Positions 1-7,078 of a stretch of DNA of 7,773 nucleotides are shown here, piece after piece. A program made the translations under genes and the position numbers. The notes under the pieces were generated by a model, which did not search any database, was not told the DNA's origin, and saw nothing but the letters and a program-made list of their open reading frames with translations. Position 1 is the stretch's first letter. The number at the start of each line of letters is the position of its first letter. This stretch comes from JBGTKH01 sp041744735. GTDB taxonomy: Bacteria > Planctomycetota > Planctomycetia > Pirellulales > Pirellulaceae. The stretch is from NCBI GenBank assembly GCA_041744735.1, contig JBGTKH010000553.1:1-7773 (forward strand). The letters are read 5' to 3'.

Positions 1-254
1 AACGAGTGCGTCGTGCGGTCGATGTCGATCCACACTTCGCTACCGACGTCGGCGTCGAAGCTGTACACGTCCACGTCGCGCGGCGCATTGATCAGGCCAT
101 GCACTTCGAAGCCTAGCCGCAGATTGTCGTCGCCGGCTTTCTCATGGGGCGCCAGGGCACCCAAAAACTGGGCGCTGTCGATCGTGGCGTTGGTGCCCGG
201 CGGATCGGCATCCGCCAGTTCCGCTTCTCGGATCATGTCCACGTTGCGGTCGTG
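1..254 (-). other. PPC domain, truncated by window edge (residues 2218-2301)
   Basis: DMIREAELADADPPGTNATI, then AQFLGAL, VHGLINAPRDVDVYSFDADVG and VWIDIDR, give the standard start of a bacterial pre-peptidase C-terminal domain: paired Asn/Glu start, G-x-I strand, D-V-D-x-Y-x-F core and I-D-I-D-R. Its position right after the metalloprotease is the usual place for a PPC. The remaining strands lie left of the window. Confidence 0.75.
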
Positions 255-3200
255 ACTGAACTGGTCCAACGTCACCCCGTCCCAGTCGCCCGAAATGGCC
301 AAGCTGCTGACCAAGTCATAACCGATCAGATCGAAGACGCGCTTGTCGATCAGCGTCAAATCTTGCCGCAGACCCTGAGGGGCAAGAACGGGGTCCATCA
401 TTCCCAAAAAGACGCCGCTAATAAGAATGTCATCCTTGAAGTGACTCGCTTGATTGCCGTCGCCGGTGAACGTGCCGGTGGCCATCGGAATATCGCCCGG
501 CCGTAAACCGGGAACCGGAATGCCGGTGGGATCGAACCTGCCGCCGTCGAAGGTCACGGCCACGCGCGCCGGATCAAGAATGCGTTGGGCGAACGTAAAA
601 TCTGGATTGCGGTTGGCCCCCGGCGCCACGCGGAACAGGTCCAACGGATTAAGCATGATGTCACGAGATGGACCGAACGGCGGCGGTCCAAAGAATTGCC
701 CCCGGTCCACGTCGTCCGTGCTGCTGACAAATCCCAGAATATGCCCGATCTCGTGGACGATGATGGCGATAAAATCGAGCTGATTAGCGCCGATCCCATC
801 GCCACGGTTGAAGTCGAAGATGGGCAGGAACCCCGTGGCAAACGTCATGCTGCCATCGATGTTTTCGTTCGGATCGAAAGCCGAGGTCACCGTCGGCAAC
901 TGCGACGCCGGGATGCCCAGCGCCTTGGCATTGGCCGTGGCGATTTGCATCGACGAGCTGACCGTGTACGGATTATTCGGATCGCTGGGCAAGGCCGTCT
1001 GCAACTGCGAAAAGCTGGGCAGTTGATTGACGATCGACTCGTGCGACCGCGCGTCTTGGGCCATCAAGTTGCGAATTTGGTCGAAGTTGAACGTTGCAAA
1101 TTCAGGAATGGCACCACCCAGGACGTTCGGAGGCAAAGCCCCCAATTCCGCGTCGATCGTAATGGTGATCGGATCTTCGATAATCGATTCCCAAATACCG
1201 GCTCCAATTTGGAACGCGGCCAGGGCGGCGGGGAAGAGTTGAATGATGGGGCCAAAGTTCAAGTCGATCTTGAAACTGCCCTGCGGGTTGGCGCGGGCCG
1301 GCGTGCCTTCATTCATCGTGTCGGTTTGTGGCCGGCCCAACGGATCGACGCCGGCGCCGACGCTCGTGTCGAAGGCCGACGTCAACACCACCGGGAAGCC
1401 CGGCTGACCGACCACCTGCACCGCGCCGCCGATACGGTCGGTGATGTCCAGCGGCCGGCCCGTGGCGGTAAGGCCCGCGTTGGTTCCCAGGAACTTCACC
1501 ACCAGGCTTTCATTCGACTTGCTCTCCAGCCGCAAGCCGCCGTACGTGTGGAAGTCGGGCACGTAAACCGTGCCCGCGACCACGTGCACTATGTCGGTGT
1601 CGTCCCAGACGCTCTGCGTGGTCAGCGTCTGTCCGCGGACCTTCATGCCGTTGATGGTATTGTTCGACAGGCGATTCAATCGCACCAGCGGCCCTTGGTT
1701 GTCGCCAAACTGGGTGAACTGGTCGACAGGCTGCTTGGTCGTCAGATCGGTGCGCACCGAACGTCCATACACCGTCTTCCCCTCGTCGACGATGTGGACG
1801 TGGTTCAGGGCGTTTGGGTTGACGTTGATGGCCGCGCCGAAATTGTTGCGGATGATGTTGTTGATGATGATCGGCTGCGCGCCGCGAATGAAGATCGTGC
1901 CGTCGTCGTTGAAGCCGCGGCCGAAACGGTCAGGCGAGGTTTGCACGTTCTGAGCGTCCAAACCGCTGGCGTTGAATTCGAACAGGCTGTTGGTGATTCG
2001 CGCGCCGACCGCCTGATGCACTTCGAGCACGTTGAAGGCCGCAAAGTTGCCTTCGATCTTGGCGTTGCCGCCGCCATAGGCAAACACGGCATTGTCGATG
2101 CTGGCACTGGTCGAATGGCCGACGAAGATGCCGCCCCAATCGCCCGGCGCCGGTGCCAACGTGTCATTGTTGGTATCGAACGTGTTCCCCGCGCCGAAGC
2201 GGTCGTCGCGGATCGACGTGAAAATCACCTCGCGGCCGTCGCGGCCTTCGGCGATGAACTGCGCACCGAACGTGGTCTCGATGCGGGCAAAGCGCGACTT
2301 GACGACGATACCCGGGTCCAACGACAAACGCGCGTCCTGCCGCGGGCGCAATTGCGTGACGGGCATGACCAACTGGCCGCCCGCCGTTTTGCCGGTGTCG
2401 GTAAACGTCGTGCTGGTGCCGTTGATGCTGGCCACCAACTCAAACGGCCCGCCATTGAAGCTGCGATAGATGCGCCGGCCCACAAAGTCGCCGCCGACCG
2501 TGGGCAACTGAACCAAACGAATCGTGCTGTTGGCGGCCGTCAAGTTCACATTGGCAGTGTTGTTCGAGGGCAATCCGGCGTTGCCATTGCTATCGACGAA
2601 CACGACCTTATAGCTATAAGCGCCTGGAATTAGCGTTCCGCCGGGCAAGGCCTGGAAGTTGACCAGCGTGACCGGCGGCGGGACCGATTCGCGCAGTGCG
2701 CCGCCCGCCGTGCCGCTGACTTGCAAATTCTCCGTGATCACGTGCACGATGCTCGTGTCGTCGAGGCGCCCCGGCACCGTCAACGACCTGATCTGGTTGC
2801 CGGCCGGAGTTAGAATTCGCACAAACAGACCGTTAATCGAGTTCCGGTCGAGCGTGTTGCTGTCGATGTCCGGACCGATGCGCACGATGTCGGAAGTGAA
2901 CGCACCCGACAATTGCGAGCGCGGTTCGTGGAAGTTTGACTCTTCAAAGCTGTTCGGGTCGGCCGACATGGCCGCGTCGGCACTGCGCGAAATGATGTTG
3001 AACGAAACGGTCGGCCGCGACTCGACCATGTGGATCGGGTTGATCACTTGCGAGACCGAGCCGATGTCGACAATCCCACCGCCGAATCGCATGTCGGCGT
3101 GGTTCACGTAGTTTAAGAAGATCCCCTGCCGTTCGTAGTCAAAGCGCCCGTCCGCACGATCCAAGTCGTTGCGGAACACAATACCGCCGTAATCGCCCGA

Positions 3201-6200
3201 CCGGGGCGTCTGCGGCAGTGGGTTGGTGTCGGTGCCGATCGACTGATCGTCGTACGAGGTGAAGAAGACGCTGCCGCGTTCGATGTTGCCGCTGGCATCC
3301 ACGACTCGCACACCGGTGCTATCCAACAGGAATGGAGTGCCCAAGACTTGCAGCGCGCCGCTGTTGCGGTCCACCGTGGACGACGAACTGCCCACGCCGA
3401 TGCTGGCGCGCCGCAGCTTGAACACGGTGCCGGCGTCGACCATCACGGTGACGCCCAGCGGCACTTCCAACGTGGCGCCGTCGCCCAGCCGCTGGCTGCC
3501 CGTGCCCAGGAAACCGATTTCGTAAGCGAACGCGTCGGCCTCGGTCGCCAGCCTACCGTCCGTGCCGCCGTTGCCGACGATGCGCACAATGTCGCCCGGC
3601 ATCACCGACGAGAAAACGTTGTTCGGGTCCGAGATGCTGGCGATGTTATTGAACGGACGAGCCAGCGAGCCATCCACAACGGCCAGCAAATTCGGCTGCG
3701 AACCGCTCAAGTTGGGTCCCGCCGCCTTGTCGACGAACACCGTCTTGCCGAGGAATTCCAAACCGCGGAAGTTGACGCTCAAGCTCACGCGCCGCTCGTT
3801 GGCGAGCGTGATGGACGTGCCCGTCGCAGTGGCCGTCACGTTGAAACCGTCCGAAGCCACCGTCCGTTCCGTGTTAATCATGGCCGCGATATCGCCGGCC
3901 AATTGTGCGGCGGTCCGGCCGTTGACGTCGATCCGCAAGTTGCCGCTGCCGACCACGCCATTGTTGTCGAATTCAAAACGCCGCGTGGCTCCGTTCTGTC
4001 CGACGACCGTGAAAATGGAAGCGTCCGCAAACGCGCTGCCGTTCTCGGTCACCTGCACAACGCGGTTCAGCGGCGTCGTGCGGAACCAGAAGTTGTACAC
4101 GCCGCCCGGCACGCCGTCCGCGTCGCCGTCGAATGCCGTCGGAGTTGCCACGATCGGCCGCACGATGTTGTCGGGCCGGACCGATCCGGCGATCTTCGGC
4201 GGAGTGCCGCCGTCGGTGAGGTCAAGATCTTGCAGAATGTCCGTGGCCAGGACGTTCTGCCGGAAATTCAGCCGCAGGTCGTATTTTCCTTGGCTGGTGC
4301 CGAAGAATCCGGAGTCTTCGATCGTGGGATCGTACTGGTCGTTGCCGCTGGCGCTGACGCCGATGAAGTAGGTGCCGGGCTGCAGCTCAAGCTCAATGAA
4401 TGAATCTTTGCTGAAGTAATCGTCGTTCTGCGCGATCAATTGCCGCACCGGATTGCCCGTCAGCGGATCGATCAGCACGTTGCCCGACGCATCGCGGGCC
4501 TCGCGGTACAAACGCAGCATCGGGTTCAGCAAGCTCGCGTCGGGCTGCTGTCGCTCGGCGAATACCTCGGCCGTGAAGATGCCGGGTTGCCCCGGCACGA
4601 TGTCGAATCGGTATAGATCGATGTCCTTGCTCTCGTTGCGATGCAAGTGCTGGCCGTGCACGATGTCGTGGTCGCCGGGGAAGATCGGCTCCAACCGCTG
4701 GCCGAAATCCAAAGCAGCTTGGCCCGTAAGCGGATTCGTGCGCGTGTCGCCTTGCACCGTAATCGGCGCCAGTTCGTCCGAGAAGCCTATCCCCAGTAGA
4801 TGCCCGATTTGTGCCATCGCTTCCTGGAACCAGCTCTCGCTGCCCGGCAATTCGGCGGCGCCGAAGCTGTCATCCCAGGTCTCGGCGTTGTCCATGATTG
4901 CCGTGGGGCGGTTGAATGTCGTGGGCAGGCCCTGGGTGAACAACCCCAAAAAGCCACCCGGTCCCTGCGACGCCAATGGGAACCGGGGATCAAGCGGGCT
5001 ACTGATAATGGCGCGCAAGTCACCGGTAACGATCTGCCAACCCAAATCCGCTGTTTCGATAAATCGAATGCCTAAATATTGCTCGTACAGCGTGAAGATT
5101 TCGCGCGCCCGCTGTTTCTGCGCAGCGGTGATCACGTTATTCAACGGGTTGCCGAACGGGTCTAAGCCGTACACCGTTGGGAAATGATAGAACTGCGCCG
5201 TGATGCCCGCGGTCGAATCGGCCGGCGCGAGCAAATGATCCTGAACGTTGATGTCGCGGTGGCCCGGTTCATCGCTGGAGCCCGGCAGGCTGAGCGTAAA
5301 GATCTGCGGATCGATATCGGCGGACAGGATGGCGCTGGTTGCTCGCCGTTGCGCGTCCGCACCAAGCTGGAATCCGAAATTCGCACCAATATTAGTGGCC
5401 GTCGCGAAACTGGAACCAGGGTCGGCAAACGCGCCGAATGTCTGCGGCGGCAAGGGCGCATTCTCGCTCGTGCCAATGCGCAGTCGGAAGGTCGCCGCGC
5501 CGATCGGCGTTTGCTTTTCGATCGTCCGTTCGCCGCTGCCCACCGCTGTCAAGGCGACAGGAGTACCACCGACGGCCAGCGAAAGTTGGAACGTGTCGCG
5601 CGTCCGGTTGATGACGAAGTAGTCCGTGTTCGCGAAAAGTCCGCCGGGCAGTGCTTGTGTGCTGGAGACACGTACGCGGTCGCCGTTGGCAAATAAGTTG
5701 TCGGGGCTATTCACGACGCCGGTCGTTGTGGTCACCGAGAACGTCGTTTTGTATTTCAGTTGGTCCAGCGGGGCGGCGAAGGTCAGCACGGCCCGGTCGA
5801 GTGCCGGGTCGTACGAGACGCTGGTCGGATTGAACGGCACGCCGTTATCCGTGTTGCGCGCCGTGTCGTTGGTGGCGATGAGCTGATAGAACTTCGGATT
5901 CGTTGCGGACGCAGGATTGAGATCGTCGTTGTTAAAGTAGACTTCGACTTTGTCGCGGGCCTGCAGCAGCTTGCCCGTGGCGTCGCGAGATGTCGGTTGC
6001 GGTACGACGGCGATAACTTGCGCACCCAGATTCAATTCGAATTGCAGCTTGAAGTCGCTGCCGTTGTCCACGCCGTTGTCCGAAGGATCGTTCAGCGGCA
6101 CGCCGTCCGCGTTGCGCAGCGGAGTCGACCCGGTGCCAAACACGTCAATCCGGTAACGCTCGTCGGGCAGCGTTTCGGCGAACCGCACAATGACTTCATT

Positions 6201-6905
6201 CGGCACGTCGCCCAGTCCGATGAAACCCGGGGTGATGACGATGTCGTTGGCTCCGCCCAGCGTTAACGTCGTGGTGGCTGAGGCCGTCGCCGCAATGTTC
6301 GTGGCCGGATTGCCCGTGGCGATCGATGCGACCACCAGATTGCGAGCAGCGGTGTTGTTATTAATCGCGTCGACCAAACCCTGCGCCGTGGTCTGGCTGC
6401 CTACCGTGCGGTTCAACTGCACGTTGATCGTGCGGCCTGTGACCGAGACGGTGGGCGCTGTGCCGGCGGGCAAGCTGGCCGGTGTGATCACCAACTGAAT
6501 GCCGTTTTCAGCAACGCCCAACCGCGCGGCGTCGAAGCGAACGGTGGCCCCCGCCGCGCCGGTATTGAAATCCGACGAGGCCGTCGCCGGCGAGAATGTA
6601 TTGTCAAAATTGCTGCGCGTGATCTGAATCCCGCGGGCCAGCGTGGCGGGGTTAATCTGCTGGCCGTCCGCAAAGCGGAAGGTCAAATCGGTCGGGGCCA
6701 CATTGCGGACGTCGTTGTTCTGCAGCACCGCGCCTTCATTCGGGTTGATCCCGATCAGTTGCGGTCCGATGGCCAGCAGCACGCGGTCGTCCAATCGTTC
6801 GAGCAGCATTCTGCGTCGCTTTTGGTGCCTCAAGCGGGCCTTAGCCTCGTCCATTCGACGTTTTCTTTTGGGAGCGGACGAGAGATACCTTCGGCTGGTA
6901 GTCAT
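1..6905 (-). CDS. Giant LEPR-XLL-type multidomain extracellular protein with C-terminal-side metalloprotease domain (3' end outside window)
   Basis: Probable cell-surface or secreted protein; at least 2301 residues, running off the left edge with no stop. Hand translation of the whole minus frame shows no stop or frameshift. The start is ATG at 6905-6903; an in-frame TAG two codons upstream (6911-6909) excludes a longer N-terminus. No strong Shine-Dalgarno is visible, only a weak GAAAG about 10 bases upstream. Approximate domain order by residue: basic leader with LERLDDRVLLA (35-45); Ig-like regions (46-260, 290-480); metzincin-like pseudo-protease (575-715); PPC-like beta-sandwich (742-885); acidic DGDADG loop (926-931); beta-helix A (1142-1400); Fn3-like (1405-1512); beta-helix B (1524-1800); metalloprotease (1880-2200); truncated PPC domain (2218-2301). 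No cysteine occurs. Known: LEPR-XLL leaders mark very large planctomycete proteins of mostly unknown function. Inferred: an exported adhesin-like or degradative protein with one live protease module. The substrate cannot be read from sequence. Confidence 0.93.
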   Translation of the reverse strand, partial: MTTSRRYLSSAPKRKRRMDEAKARLRHQKRRRMLLERLDDRVLLAIGPQLIGINPNEGAVLQNNDVRNVAPTDLTFRFADGQQINPATLARGIQITRSNFDNTFSPATASSDFNTGAAGATVRFDAARLGVAENGIQLVITPASLPAGTAPTVSVTGRTINVQLNRTVGSQTTAQGLVDAINNNTAARNLVVASIATGNPATNIAATASATTTLTLGGANDIVITPGFIGLGDVPNEVIVRFAETLPDERYRIDVFGTGSTPLRNADGVPLNDPSDNGVDNGSDFKLQFELNLGAQVIAVVPQPTSRDATGKLLQARDKVEVYFNNDDLNPASATNPKFYQLIATNDTARNTDNGVPFNPTSVSYDPALDRAVLTFAAPLDQLKYKTTFSVTTTTGVVNSPDNLFANGDRVRVSSTQALPGGLFANTDYFVINRTRDTFQLSLAVGGTPVALTAVGSGERTIEKQTPIGAATFRLRIGTSENAPLPPQTFGAFADPGSSFATATNIGANFGFQLGADAQRRATSAILSADIDPQIFTLSLPGSSDEPGHRDINVQDHLLAPADSTAGITAQFYHFPTVYGLDPFGNPLNNVITAAQKQRAREIFTLYEQYLGIRFIETADLGWQIVTGDLRAIISSPLDPRFPLASQGPGGFLGLFTQGLPTTFNRPTAIMDNAETWDDSFGAAELPGSESWFQEAMAQIGHLLGIGFSDELAPITVQGDTRTNPLTGQAALDFGQRLEPIFPGDHDIVHGQHLHRNESKDIDLYRFDIVPGQPGIFTAEVFAERQQPDASLLNPMLRLYREARDASGNVLIDPLTGNPVRQLIAQNDDYFSKDSFIELELQPGTYFIGVSASGNDQYDPTIEDSGFFGTSQGKYDLRLNFRQNVLATDILQDLDLTDGGTPPKIAGSVRPDNIVRPIVATPTAFDGDADGVPGGVYNFWFRTTPLNRVVQVTENGSAFADASIFTVVGQNGATRRFEFDNNGVVGSGNLRIDVNGRTAAQLAGDIAAMINTERTVASDGFNVTATATGTSITLANERRVSLSVNFRGLEFLGKTVFVDKAAGPNLSGSQPNLLAVVDGSLARPFNNIASISDPNNVFSSVMPGDIVRIVGNGGTDGRLATEADAFAYEIGFLGTGSQRLGDGATLEVPLGVTVMVDAGTVFKLRRASIGVGSSSSTVDRNSGALQVLGTPFLLDSTGVRVVDASGNIERGSVFFTSYDDQSIGTDTNPLPQTPRSGDYGGIVFRNDLDRADGRFDYERQGIFLNYVNHADMRFGGGIVDIGSVSQVINPIHMVESRPTVSFNIISRSADAAMSADPNSFEESNFHEPRSQLSGAFTSDIVRIGPDIDSNTLDRNSINGLFVRILTPAGNQIRSLTVPGRLDDTSIVHVITENLQVSGTAGGALRESVPPPVTLVNFQALPGGTLIPGAYSYKVVFVDSNGNAGLPSNNTANVNLTAANSTIRLVQLPTVGGDFVGRRIYRSFNGGPFELVASINGTSTTFTDTGKTAGGQLVMPVTQLRPRQDARLSLDPGIVVKSRFARIETTFGAQFIAEGRDGREVIFTSIRDDRFGAGNTFDTNNDTLAPAPGDWGGIFVGHSTSASIDNAVFAYGGGNAKIEGNFAAFNVLEVHQAVGARITNSLFEFNASGLDAQNVQTSPDRFGRGFNDDGTIFIRGAQPIIINNIIRNNFGAAINVNPNALNHVHIVDEGKTVYGRSVRTDLTTKQPVDQFTQFGDNQGPLVRLNRLSNNTINGMKVRGQTLTTQSVWDDTDIVHVVAGTVYVPDFHTYGGLRLESKSNESLVVKFLGTNAGLTATGRPLDITDRIGGAVQVVGQPGFPVVLTSAFDTSVGAGVDPLGRPQTDTMNEGTPARANPQGSFKIDLNFGPIIQLFPAALAAFQIGAGIWESIIEDPITITIDAELGALPPNVLGGAIPEFATFNFDQIRNLMAQDARSHESIVNQLPSFSQLQTALPSDPNNPYTVSSSMQIATANAKALGIPASQLPTVTSAFDPNENIDGSMTFATGFLPIFDFNRGDGIGANQLDFIAIIVHEIGHILGFVSSTDDVDRGQFFGPPPFGPSRDIMLNPLDLFRVAPGANRNPDFTFAQRILDPARVAVTFDGGRFDPTGIPVPGLRPGDIPMATGTFTGDGNQASHFKDDILISGVFLGMMDPVLAPQGLRQDLTLIDKRVFDLIGYDLVSSLAISGDWDGVTLDQFSHDRNVDMIREAELADADPPGTNATIDSAQFLGALAPHEKAGDDNLRLGFEVHGLINAPRDVDVYSFDADVGSEVWIDIDRTTHS
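306..1268 (-). other. Zinc metalloprotease domain, metzincin of leishmanolysin-like layout (residues 1880-2200)
   Basis: VHEIGHILGFVSSTDD carries the zinc motif HEIGH (residues 2051-2055, bases 741-755) with catalytic Glu2052 and Gly2058. The position where ordinary metzincins have the third His is Ser2061. A candidate third ligand is His2155 in ASHFKDD, 100 residues on, followed by a Met-turn candidate MMDP (2169-2172) and RVFDLIGYDL. HExxHxxGF, a long insert, then SHx and a Met-turn is the arrangement known for the M8 leishmanolysin family. NPLDLFRV, FDGGRF and DGNQASHFKDD also recall a family of planctomycete and PEP-CTERM-associated metalloproteases I know as NF038122. Predicted to be active; the substrate is unknown. 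Confidence 0.75.
1506..2336 (-). other. Parallel beta-helix module B (residues 1524-1800)
   Basis: Starts at ARLSLDPGIVVKSRFARIE and passes through REVIFTSIRDDRFGAGN, PGDWGGIFVGHSTSASI, FAYGGGNAKIEG, ARITNSLFEFNASG, PIIINNIIRNNFGAAINV and LVRLNRLSNNTINGMKVRG to DDTDIVHVVAG. The Asn and Ile/Val ladders are typical of right-handed beta-helices. The segment order matches module A (FTS-x-DD, GD-Y/W-GGI, SING-x-VR, DDT-x-IVHV), so the two modules are duplicates. A surface-binding function is inferred. Confidence 0.65.
2370..2693 (-). other. Fn3-like domain between the two beta-helix modules (residues 1405-1512)
   Basis: PPPVTLVNFQA, PGAYSYKVVFVDSNGNAGLPS, RRIYRSFNGGPFELVASI and TTFTDTG give the alternating strand pattern of a fibronectin type III-like domain (AYSYKV-V-DSNG strand C/E, then an 'RIYRS..GGPF.L' strand pair). 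It lies exactly between the end of beta-helix A and the start of beta-helix B. A structural linker or insertion role is inferred. Confidence 0.55.
2706..3482 (-). other. Parallel beta-helix module A (residues 1142-1400)
   Basis: Short strand-turn repeats rich in Gly, Asn, Val and Ile run through LEVPLGVTVMVDAGTVFKL, GALQVLGTP, RGSVFFTSYDD, SGDYGGIVFRND, MRFGGGIVDI and DRNSINGLFVR, ending at DDTSIVHVITENLQVSG. This is the pattern of right-handed beta-helix (pectate-lyase-like) surface proteins. FVDKA and ARPFNNIASI upstream, then PGDIVRIVGNGG, resemble the usual entry into such a helix. Likely roles are surface adhesion or polysaccharide binding; no catalytic residues can be assigned. It is paralogous to module B downstream in the protein. 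Confidence 0.6.
4113..4130 (-). other. Acidic DxDxDG-type loop (residues 926-931)
   Basis: DGDADG, followed by VPGG, has the D-x-D-x-D-G spacing of Ca-binding loops. It precedes YNFWFRTTPLN and a small module (about 962-1042) containing TAAQLAGDIAAMIN. Ca binding is inferred from residue spacing alone. Confidence 0.4.
4251..4682 (-). other. PPC-like beta-sandwich domain (residues 742-885)
   Basis: DIDLYRFDI (761-769), DDYFSKDSFIELEL (828-841), PGTYFIGVSASG (843-854) and GKYDLRLNF (873-881) follow the strand pattern of bacterial pre-peptidase C-terminal (PPC) and related Ca-binding sandwich domains. Such domains usually flank secreted peptidases, here the degenerate metzincin-like region just before it. 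A His cluster, HDIVHGQHLH (746-755), sits at the junction. Confidence 0.6.
4761..5183 (-). other. Metzincin-like domain with degenerate zinc site (residues 575-715), probable pseudo-protease
   Basis: The segment includes AQKQRAREIFTLYEQYLGIRF (about 597-615), an 'IFTLYEQYLGI' helix typical before matrixin-type catalytic cores, then AETWDDSF and ESWFQEAM leading into AQIGHLLGIGF (698-708). This lines up with the metzincin signature HExxHxxGxxH: His5 (H702) and Gly8 (G705) are kept, but His1 is Ala698, the catalytic Glu is Gln699 and His11 is Phe708. No Met occurs between 698 and 795, so no Met-turn is visible either. Two of three zinc ligands and the general base are therefore missing. Inferred to be catalytically dead; it may retain a binding or scaffold role. 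Confidence 0.7.
5466..6038 (-). other. Ig-like region 2 with an inserted module (residues 290-480)
   Basis: AQVIAVVPQP starts a second Ig-like unit, followed by KVEVYFNNDDLNP and RAVLTFAAPLDQL; the apparent last strand is TFRLRIGTSE (472-481). About 85 residues lie between LDQL (380-383) and that strand. They include GDRVRVSS, GLFANTDYFVIN and DTFQLSLA, a compact beta-rich module unlike the Ig strands around it. The likely role is a stalk or spacer. The boundaries are estimates. Confidence 0.5.
6126..6770 (-). other. Ig-like (SbsA/Big_5-type) region 1 with an inserted module (residues 46-260)
   Basis: The segment starts PQLIGINPNEGAVL and continues to VAPTDLTFRFADGQ and LARGIQITRS, the pattern of bacterial SbsA-type Ig-like domains (a residue-spanning 'features of a function' beta-sandwich). 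It ends with DVPNEVIVRFAETLPDERYR. Between LVITPA (139-143) and DIVITPG (221-227) sits a Thr/Asn/Ala-rich stretch with TTAQGLVDAINNN, which looks like a separate small domain placed inside the sandwich. The role is probably structural or spacing; the domain name is assigned by pattern only. Confidence 0.55.
6771..6809 (-). other. LEPR-XLL-like N-terminal motif (residues 33-45)
   Basis: Residues 33-45 read MLLERLDDRVLLA, preceded by a strongly basic stretch (KRKRR at 13-17, KRRR at 29-32). This matches the LE-x-L-E/D-D-R-x-LL pattern found at the N-terminus of giant planctomycete exported proteins. It is not a classical signal peptide, because the hydrophobic run after the basic region is short. 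An export or targeting role is inferred. Met18 and Met33 are possible later starts, but starting at Met1 keeps the basic region typical of this class. Confidence 0.8.
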
Positions 6906-6955
6906 GAGCTAACTTTCAATCTTTCTTGCCAGTTGATCGTCGAACCAATCCGGGC

Positions 6956-6992
6956 GTTCCGGAAACCCGGCGTTGTTCCGGAAACCCGGCGT
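6956..6992 (-). repeat. Tandem 18-bp direct repeat with palindromic core, possible operator
   Basis: The sequence gttccggaaacccggcgt occurs perfectly at 6956-6973 and 6975-6992, a 19-base period with one base between copies. Each contains the perfect palindrome TTCCGGAA. Nearby ccggg (6950-6954) and cccgg (6966-6970) could also pair as a short hairpin. The repeat lies 51-87 bases upstream of the giant gene's ATG, in the expected 5' leader. Spacing near two helical turns fits side-by-side protein binding; a regulatory role is inferred. Confidence 0.5.
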
Positions 6993-7050
6993 AGAGAACG
7001 CGACAATAGTCGATTAGCAGCGTGATGATTCGCGAGTCCAGATTAATGCG

Positions 7051-7078
7051 ATTCTAATTGCCCGGCAGCCCATTTCAA
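7051..7078 (-). promoter_or_regulatory. Candidate sigma-70-type promoter for the giant gene
   Basis: On the minus strand, TTGAAA (7078-7073, 5 of 6 to the -35 consensus) is followed after 16 bases by TAGAAT (7056-7051, 5 of 6 to the -10 consensus). Transcription would begin near 7044, leaving a leader of about 140 bases that contains the tandem repeat. Promoter rules in planctomycetes are poorly defined, so this is tentative. Confidence 0.3.

Noticed and set aside
585..2633. A 682-codon plus-strand open frame
   Set aside because: It lies codon-for-codon opposite the giant minus-strand gene. It stays open only because that gene uses few TTA, CTA and TCA codons. Its translation is Arg/Val/Asp-rich with no domain pattern, while the minus frame shows clear protease and beta-helix motifs.
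3348..4403. A 351-codon plus-strand open frame
   Set aside because: Same antisense register as the 585-2633 frame and the same Arg/His/Val-rich composition; a shadow of the giant gene.
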